This document shows, piece after piece, positions 19,001-28,000 of a DNA stretch of 34,296 nt (positions are counted from its first letter, which is position 1; each line of letters opens with the position of its first letter). The notes under the pieces were generated by a model. That model was given only the letters and a program-made list of their open reading frames with translations, was not told where the DNA came from and searched no databases. The position numbers were made by a program, and so were the translations under genes. The DNA is from a virus. Location: the IMG/VR virus record IMGVR_UViG_3300033571_021075, positions 1 through 34,296 of that record. The stretch is one strand, 5' to 3'.

Positions 19001-22000
19001 TCATGTTCCTTCAGGAAATGCTTAACACCGAGGTTAGGCTTTCTTGGAGGGGCAATGAGGCCCTACAGAAGCTGCTTGGCGGAGAAAGGTTCAGCAGGTT
19101 CATCGGCAAGTATCACGACCCGGCTACTAACGAGGTCGTGTTCAAGCACGTTCAAAGGCTGTCTAACAAGAGCTCGGCTTATGAGCTCGGCAAGATCAGC
19201 GAAGCTGTCCTTAATTCGTATTGCGCGAGGGTAGAGAACCTCCTGATGGCGCTTACGCCCTTGGCTGAAAAGGTAGCCGCCCACATACTTAAGCAGGGCG
19301 AGGAAGGCATGGCGAACGGCGTAGACATACTCGCCGACATGTACAAGACGGCCTTCACCGCCGCGCTGAAGGATATCACCAGCTCTACCATAGGAACGGC
19401 CGACAACGATATGGGCGGCCCTATATTTGACCTCAGGCGCAGGATGGACATGAGGATCGGCACCCACGCCTCGGATGCCAGCGCAGTAGCTAAAGCCTTT
19501 GAAAAGGCGGCAGAGCACACGCTCGGATGGACCCAAGGTCGCACGGACAACGCCCTTCTTCTTCCAGCCTTCGGGCTCATAGGTGGAGCCACCGAAGCCT
19601 TTAGCAGGACCGCCAGCGCTAGGGCGAGGTACCTAGGAACGGCCGGGATCAGCTCGGCCCCTTCTTGGGGTCTGGATAACCTCGGATCAACTTCCGATGC
19701 ACGTAATACTGAGCTCGCGCGCGGCGTAAGCGTAAAAGTCGGCCCCAACATGCCGGACGTCATCCCCGTGAACATATGGGGGCAGGAAATCGACATAGCT
19801 CGCGCAGAGAGAACCAACAGCCCGGGCACCAATGGACGCGTCAATGTCGGCGCGGACCAAGTGTTCATGGGGTTGGCTCAGGATATAAACATGACCAGCG
19901 ACCAGAGCAGGCCGGGGTCATCCCAGAGCATGATTGATAGCAGGGGCATGGACCCTGCCATAGCTTCCACCATCTACGCGTCCCAGCGCCTCATCGCCAT
20001 GGGACGTAACATCCTATCCACAATCGAGGCTTACAATAACCGATATACCCTTGGGATTGTCGCGGACGCCATACACTCGTACGCCGATACCGGCCTTAGT
20101 GGAAGCGGGGTCCACCAAGCCCTCATGGAAAACCCGGGCGCGGTTCAGGCTCTCGCCTTGGGCGATCTGAGCAACGACCTGCAAAAGGCAAAAGCCTTCC
20201 TGACTACCGCTTATCAGGTATCCGACAGGCCGGACATGAATGTCGCTCTGGCGAACTTCGCCAACCCGATGGGCTCTGTTACCCGATGGGGAGGATATGG
20301 AGGCATCGGAGAGGCCGCGCTCAGCTTTGATTACGGATCGTTCAGGCCGCTAAGCCAGACGTCCGTAGTTCGCACTTATATCGGACCCGACGGAAGGCTC
20401 GTCCTTACCAGCGCGTTCGAGGGTCTGGCTGACTCTAGGGACATAAAGGAAGCCCGCATAGTCGACGCGATAACCGGCACCGGAGTCTATGAACGACACG
20501 AGATAGCCCACAAGCCTACCATGGTCATGCTTGAGGGTTGGCACCAGAGCCTGAACCTGTTCGCCGACGACGAAGCCGCGGATGGGGTCAGGACGTTCGA
20601 TCAAGCCCATGGCTCAGATGTGTCCGCCAAGTCTATAGGCAAAAGGGTAGGTCGCACGACCGACATAGCTTTATGGTCCTTGACCGCGCTTCCCGCCGGC
20701 TATCAGGGGCCCGTTTCATTCATCAGGAGCTCCATGCTCGGGTTCAAGGACAATTGGTACCCTAGGAACCTGATGGAAACCATGACGGGCGAAACCATCA
20801 TGGACGTCGTCCTTGGAAAGCTTGCGCATCATGACCAAGCGACGTTCGCGGCCTTGGACAGATACCTGAAAGACCATGGCTTCTTCGGCTCCACCTCCCG
20901 CGTGATAATGGGTGATGCCAATAAGAATGATTTCGCGCAAGCGTATGCGAAGTATGTGTGGGGCGCCGCGACGATGATAAACATCCGCAGGGTGGTCGAC
21001 GGAATTTCCGAGCCAACCAAATCGATCGTTCTTGAGCTCATAAAGAGGGGAGAGGATACCGATCAGATATTAGAGACGCTTGCGTCCGGACCTCAGTCTG
21101 GCTTTGGAAGCGGGTCCGCAAGGCATGGGCACACCATATCCGCCCTTGAGATATCCCAGATATACGCGATGGCCGGGAACATGTTCATCAAGGACAAGGT
21201 TCTCCCTGCCCTTGAGTCCAGCGGCGTATTCAGCGCGGAGCAGCTCTCTACTGTGCGCAGGTTCGTGGACCATGTTACGGCTTACGACCCAACCACGATC
21301 GCGGACATAAGGAAATCAGGAAGGGTAAATGACGGGCTTGTTCGCACTCCGGGAGCAGGAAGAGATCTAACTAATGGATCCCTGTCTCACTCTGGGCAGT
21401 ACGGAATGATGGGAAGCCATAAGGGCGGGCTGATATATGGCGTGAACATGCATGACTACGGAGACGGCGCCCGTGCCGTCGTCGACATGATGAAAGGGCT
21501 GGCAAGGCTCGAAGGCCGCCGCCCCAAGTTCTCCCTCAACACGGAAGACTCCATCAAGTTCCAGCTCCCCACGTTCGAGGGCGTTGAGACGGGAGGCGTG
21601 ACCGATGGCTACCTCATGGGCTATGGCCCCGGAACATTCTATTCGGCCACTTCCGACAATGTCGGCAACGACGGACTTATAATGACGAGCCATCATTATA
21701 CCAAGGGAACTCCGTACGGCTTCGGCAAGGGCTCCGAGATACTAAAAGACGAGAGCGCTAGGTACTATGTTCGCAACACTCAGGCTGGAGTTATAAGGCA
21801 TGAGACTGTAAGCGTCGAAGAGGGCGGTGCGCTGGCGGCCCTGCTCGCGGCCCCTCAGTACAAGGACTTCTCTTACACAGCTCCAGAGTCGGAGGGAGTG
21901 GTTGTATCTCCGTCTAGGACGGGAAGGTCGCCCTTGAGCTCGTCGGTAGTCAGGGCGGCCATGGTAGAGTCTATCGTGGCCGAGCTCAGGAGAGCTGGAC

Positions 22001-25000
22001 AGAAATCTCTGGACGTAGCTCCGGCCGGCCACCACCTGTCTTACGTAGGTGCAGACCCGATGATGCTTGGATCGGCAATCCAAGGCACTCCGGCCAAGGA
22101 CTTCACGAAGACTTGGAATAACAGGGGCGTAAAGACGATCAACAGGACCCTGCAGGCAGGCTACGCCGCGTCTGTAACGAATGAAGCATATGTGTCTCCG
22201 ACCATAATGTCTTCCTCTCCCGTTGTGCACAATCCTCCCAAGGGCATTGCGCACGGGATGAGCCAGACGTCCGGGCTTGGGGCCGGAAAGAATGCGGCGC
22301 CCGACCAGATGGCCGAGTTCGCACCTAAGAAGGGGTACGCATGGCAGAGGTTGCCCGACGGAAGGATAATGATAAACGTCACCGGCGACCATCTTGGCTA
22401 CAAGCTAGACCACAAGATGCTCACCAAGCGCCGGCCCGGATACGGGTTCAGCCTGATCGAAGGCCTCGGCTGGGATCAGCAAAACGGCATGCTCATACCG
22501 ATGCGCATCAACTCGCACGTCGGAATAGCCGACATGCTTTCCGTGATGGAGCACCCTCTGGCGTCCCTGTTCAGCCATGAAGATCCGGCAATCATGGGTC
22601 AGCACATCAGGGCCGCACAGCTCAACAAGACCAAGACATTCCACCAGACCAGAGGAGACTTCAAGGGGGCTTTGTTTAATACATATACGGGCGAAAGGAT
22701 AATCACTAAGGGCTTGGATGACGGAATGATACAGGCCTATCTTGAAGATCCAAATGTAGCGCCTCAGGCAAAAGCCGAGGTAGCCGCACAGCTCAACGGG
22801 CATCAGGCCGCCAACGGGTATGTCAGCATGGTTCTTCCTGCCGGCTCTACCCCTGAGCAGATCCGTAACGCCATATTGGCTCTCCACATGGAGCCTGTGC
22901 TTGGACTTACGATCGAACATCAGTCTAGGCATGGAAGGGCCTACTCGTTCTCTCAATGGTCGGGACAGCTTGCCTATGAAAAGGACAGGAAGCTTCCCAC
23001 CAAGGGAGGCACCGCGCCGGGCAAGTCCGGCATGAGAATAAGGTACTCCGGCGAACAACCCGGAAGCCTGCCCGACGAAATACTTAAAAGCATGATGGAG
23101 ACGGCCGCCATGATAAGCCCGCACCTCATGGATGATATCGACTCCCTCATAGGCAAAATGGCGTCTGGGGAGAACGGCTACTTCCTGCCGGACACGGAAA
23201 GGGTTCTTGCCTCCAACGGAGACACGGGTCTGGCGATAGCCTCAATGTTCCCCGGAAGGCCTGACCTGCTTAAATATTCTTGGGATGCCAAGAACATGCA
23301 TGGCATAAAGATCTGGAAGCGCACCACTCCCAAGGGCGTTACCGGATACCATGCCCATGTCGTTCAGTTCGACGCGCCCATGATGTTCGACGCCGAAGGC
23401 GGCCTGAGGCTTGGGCCTAAGGCGATAGCGTTCAAGACGCCGGAGCAAGCTAACGCTTTCGCTAACAGGATGGCCGCCTCGCGCGGAGGATCCGACATAG
23501 CTAGGGCGCTTGCGGCAGGAGAGGTCGAGGTCGTTGACGGGCCTGATACTCCGGCAAGCCCCTTCATGCCGGACACCTCAGCCGTAAAAGGCCAGATGGT
23601 CGATGGCACGAGTCTCAAAGACATGGAGAACGACGCCCACTTCGTAGGCGATATGGACACTCCCATGGACAAGAAGTCCGCTAGGGCTTTGAGCCGAGGG
23701 CTTGGCGCTAACAAGCACCTCAGGTTCACGCCCGGCGAAAGCCTCATGATGGTCGGAGGAAAGACCATGGAGGAGCTCAATGATATCGTTAGGTCCAAGA
23801 TTAACTTTGGATCCCCAATGGGCCCCGTAGGGTTCGCCTCGAAGGCTATGAACGCCATAATCATGGGAGCTCTGCCGAATGGACAGAAGCTGGAAGCCAT
23901 GGGTGGCGAGGATTGGTTCAAGATTATGAAGAAAGCCGGCGTGTCCGGCGAAGAGATGAGGCAGACCGGTCTTGCCGCCCTGTTCATCAACGCCAAGGCG
24001 ACCAAGCTGACTAGGATGGACGTCGCCGAGTTCTTGGCGGCCACCATACCCATGTTGCGCAGGCACGACTTGTTCACCACTCCTGAGCTCAAGCTTGGCG
24101 CCATTGCGGCGCTTGGCGGAGGCGTCGCCGGCGGAGATAACGCCCATAGGATCAAGGGCGGGTACGTCATGCCCTATATGCCGGACAGCGTCCTTCAGAC
24201 GCGCATGAACCAGCATCAGGCAATCTCTGGAATGCTTGCTGGCTTGGAAAGGTTGGAGCTCACGCACAAAGCCTTAGTGGAGACAGGCAACAAGAACGCC
24301 GACGCGACCCTGATGGCTATCTCCGGGGTCAATAAGGTTCTCCTTACGTATGCCCAGAGGATTGGAATGGATCTGAATGAGCTCAAAGACTTGGGCGCCG
24401 CACAGCTGGCCAAGCGCATACAAGACAAGATAGTCAACCTGACCAAGGAAGCCCACAAGGGAGACGATACGTTCGCCAATCTTAATTACGTAGGACTCGA
24501 GACGGCTCGACTTACGATGAACGACCACATTGCGGCGATCAGGTCTAACGATGAAATCACCGCGCTTGTCGGAGGGGTCATGCCCGAGCTTGTCTTGCCT
24601 CTCAGGCAGATGGTGGATGAGTTTGCAATGGGAACTAGGGTCATGGGACTGCCCATGGAGTTCACCAAGCAGAACGGCCCGTACGGATGGTCTAGCTCCA
24701 CGGCTGAAATCGGCCTAGAGAACCTTACCGGTCAGGCCTTGGATAACTCATACAACAAATTCTGGGCAGGATATACCTCCGGCTACCAGCACGTGCAGAC
24801 CCACCCTGTCGTCAGGTTTGCCGACAAGTATGCCACCGAGCAGATTACGGGCTACATCGACCAGCTTAAGGCGATCAAGACCTCGCTATTGGATAAGACC
24901 AGCCCGGAGGACGTTGCCAAACTCGAGGCAAACCAAGCCCTGCTTAGCACGGCTCAAAGGGTTCTATCCGTAAGGGTTGCGCTCAAGAAAATAATGGAGC

Positions 25001-28000
25001 CTCACTCCAGCCATGGACACTTCGGCGATAAGATGCCGGGCGGAGGAAACATCGGCGGAAGCAAGGGCGTACACGAGATAGGACACTCTAGGTTTAGCCA
25101 ATCCCTGTCCGTATCCGGCCTGTCGATAGAGGGCTTTGCTGATCCGCTTGGCTTCAGCGGAGCGCTTGTCGGCGGGGATCGTAAGTACTCTCTCGTCCCC
25201 CTCGCCTACCCGATAACCCTGCTCGAAGAAATTCAGTCTGACTTCGCGCAGAAGATTGAAGGCGTCGGCATCGAAGAGGACATGGCCGTCTATCTTCCCC
25301 TTGGGCCGGACGAAGAAGCGGCATTGGCGGCCGTTCCTCAGTTCAAGGAGATGATTGAGAAGGCGGCACAGCTTAGGGCGATGGCTAACAATGTCACGGA
25401 CTTCGTGTCTGGAAGGCTTGTGGCCACGATGATGGCGCCCGACGGAGACGGAGGCGTTGGAGTCGGATCTGCGGCGCCGGCTAATATCTTCATGAGGCTT
25501 CAGCTGGATGCCACCGACATGCTCAACAGGGGCATCTTGGCGGTTCAGGTTCCGGGCCTCTTGAGGGGCACCGGCCGCGACGTAAAACCCCCCGAAAGCC
25601 TGAAGGCCAGCCTTAGGGGCAAGTTCCAGCTCGAGATACCCGACAGGGTTCCCTCGATGGAGTTCGACCATGAGCTCTTGGGCATGCTGTCCCCGTATCA
25701 GGTAGGAAACGGCTTCAGGCATATACCTGAGCGAGTGCTCAATGTCATAAAGGACAGAATGAAGGCCAACATAGAGTCCACTAGAGCTTGGTCTGACTCG
25801 TTTGGGCGTAGGATTGGAGGAGCTGGAACTGATGCGGCCATAGCCACGATAGACACTAGCTCTATCCATGTGCTAGAAAACCTTAACCAGACCCTCGGCA
25901 GCATCATGAAGAGAGGCCAGCAACAGATGGCCGAGCAACACGCCGTCATAAAGAAGCTGGCTAACGAAATGAAGGGCGCTGGAGACAATTCCGACATTGC
26001 TAACTTCATCAATTCCTTGGCCCTGATCGGAGAGAGGTCGCATGGAGACCTTAACAGGTTGATTGGAACCGAGTTGGCCGGCATGGCCATCCTTGACGAG
26101 GAAATAGCCATGAGCATTGGCGCTTACGCTCGCGGTGAGTACAAGTTCAACTATGAAGCCATAGCTAGGCGCGCGCTCGAAAGGATACGCGCCAAGTACA
26201 CCGACACCAAGACGTTCACCGGTAAGACCATTTTGCTGGCTTACGAGGAGATGCTGAGGACTCCTGCCGAAGAAAGGCCGTTCATCAGCATCACCGACAA
26301 CCTGTCAGACCCGAAGCCGTTCGGCCCGGCCATGAGTATGGTTCAGGACCTAGCATCGCTCGTCAGGCAGAGTGGATCCGAGTACGCCGAAGCGTCAGAG
26401 GCCCTGCTAAACACTCCGTTTAACCGGATGGATCCGAACATAGCCAACTATGTGGATGCCATAGCCAGCTACCTTGGACAGGGAGGATGCCTGTATGTAA
26501 GGAATACCAACTCCGGAGGCCACATGTCCGAAGGAACCAACAGGACCTACAGGGTGTTCAGGTCGATGACGGAGGGTGGGCACGAGCGCGCGGCCGCTGA
26601 GCTCTTGAGCTACGTCCTTGAGAGGGGCGCCGAAGGACACTCCATGGATCAGATCAGTATCGTGGAGGCTAACTATCACAGGCACAGCGGATCTCTTGCT
26701 GGAGACTTCGTTAAGCAGGTCATCGAAGTGTTTGCCGGCCTGTCCAAGCGCAATGAGTTTGCGACAGAGGCAGGCGTGATCGAAGCCAAAGCCGCTGAGC
26801 TCAAGAAGGGCATACCTGAGGTCGGAACTTACAGGGACGACAGGATGGTTCCTGCCTCCCTTCCTTACTCCGGCGAGAACGTCTATAAGTCCATGCAGCT
26901 TCAAATGTCTGTCATGGACTCCCTCAACCGAGGACAGCGCGGCGTCGGCATCATGGATGCCAGCTGGCAGTTGACGCGCGGGCACGGACTTAGTGAGGAC
27001 GCCACCATCGGACTTGGCATCGGTCAGAACCGAAGGACCATATTGATGGGAATAGCTCCGGAGACCGCCTCAGCCATACAGACTGTCTTGGCTTGCTACG
27101 AAAGGATTACCGGCAAGAACCCGAGCGAACCAGACGGCCCCTATGGAAGCTTCCTGTTCAGGCTCGGAGACATGGACGACAACACGGCCGGCGTCGTCAT
27201 GAACGGGCAGAAGTTCGACCATGAAGGGTCGAGCGCCTCGATAGTCGGACACCTTGGCTTCATGCTCATGGGCATGCTCGACAGGATATCCCTTCAGATA
27301 CCCCCTGAGTCTAAGCGCACCTTGGCTAGGGCCATCCAGAAGCTGTACGATAACGACAAGAGGTTCTTGGAAGAGATCCGCAGGCAGTCCACGGACGGCC
27401 CTGCCTTTGTCGGCGGAAAGAAGAACATACAGCACCGAGTCTGGTCGTCTGACGCCGAAAAGTTCGTCGCCAACGGGCTCAAGGATGCGTCGCTTGTAAC
27501 GATGCCTAGGCACACGGGCATGGGAGGATGGGGATACATAACCAATTACGGGCTTCCTCAGCACAAGGCCGACATAATGTTAGCTGGAACTAGCAAGAGG
27601 TTCAGGGCTGAATACTCTTTGGACGCCTTCGAGAGGCCGGTACTTCAGGTCGAAGGAACCAACATGAACATGCTGGACCCCAAGACCGGTAAGCTGATCG
27701 TGTCTGTCGACGTAAGGGATGAAGGACAGATGAAGCTGTTCCGCGAGCGCTACCTGCAGTCCTCCAAGTATGTAGGCGGGAATTGGATGGTTAGGTCGTT
27801 CCTTAAGGAGTGGGCCCCCGTCGGGGGATACGTCGACCTTACTGTCGTCGGATCTCATGCCTCTAACAAGGGTTCGTTCACGGACTTCAATTGGAGCAGG
27901 GACCTTAATGCGCCTGACGCTGAGTTTGACGCCATCATGCAGGCCGTAAACCAGCGGTATGCCAGCGGAGATAAGGCCCTCGTTCTTGAACGCGGCCATC

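Noticed and set aside
25072-25086. HEIGH as a third HExxH zincin
   Set aside because: The residues lie on the conserved GHxRF strand of the EIQSD module, so the match is better explained by that domain.
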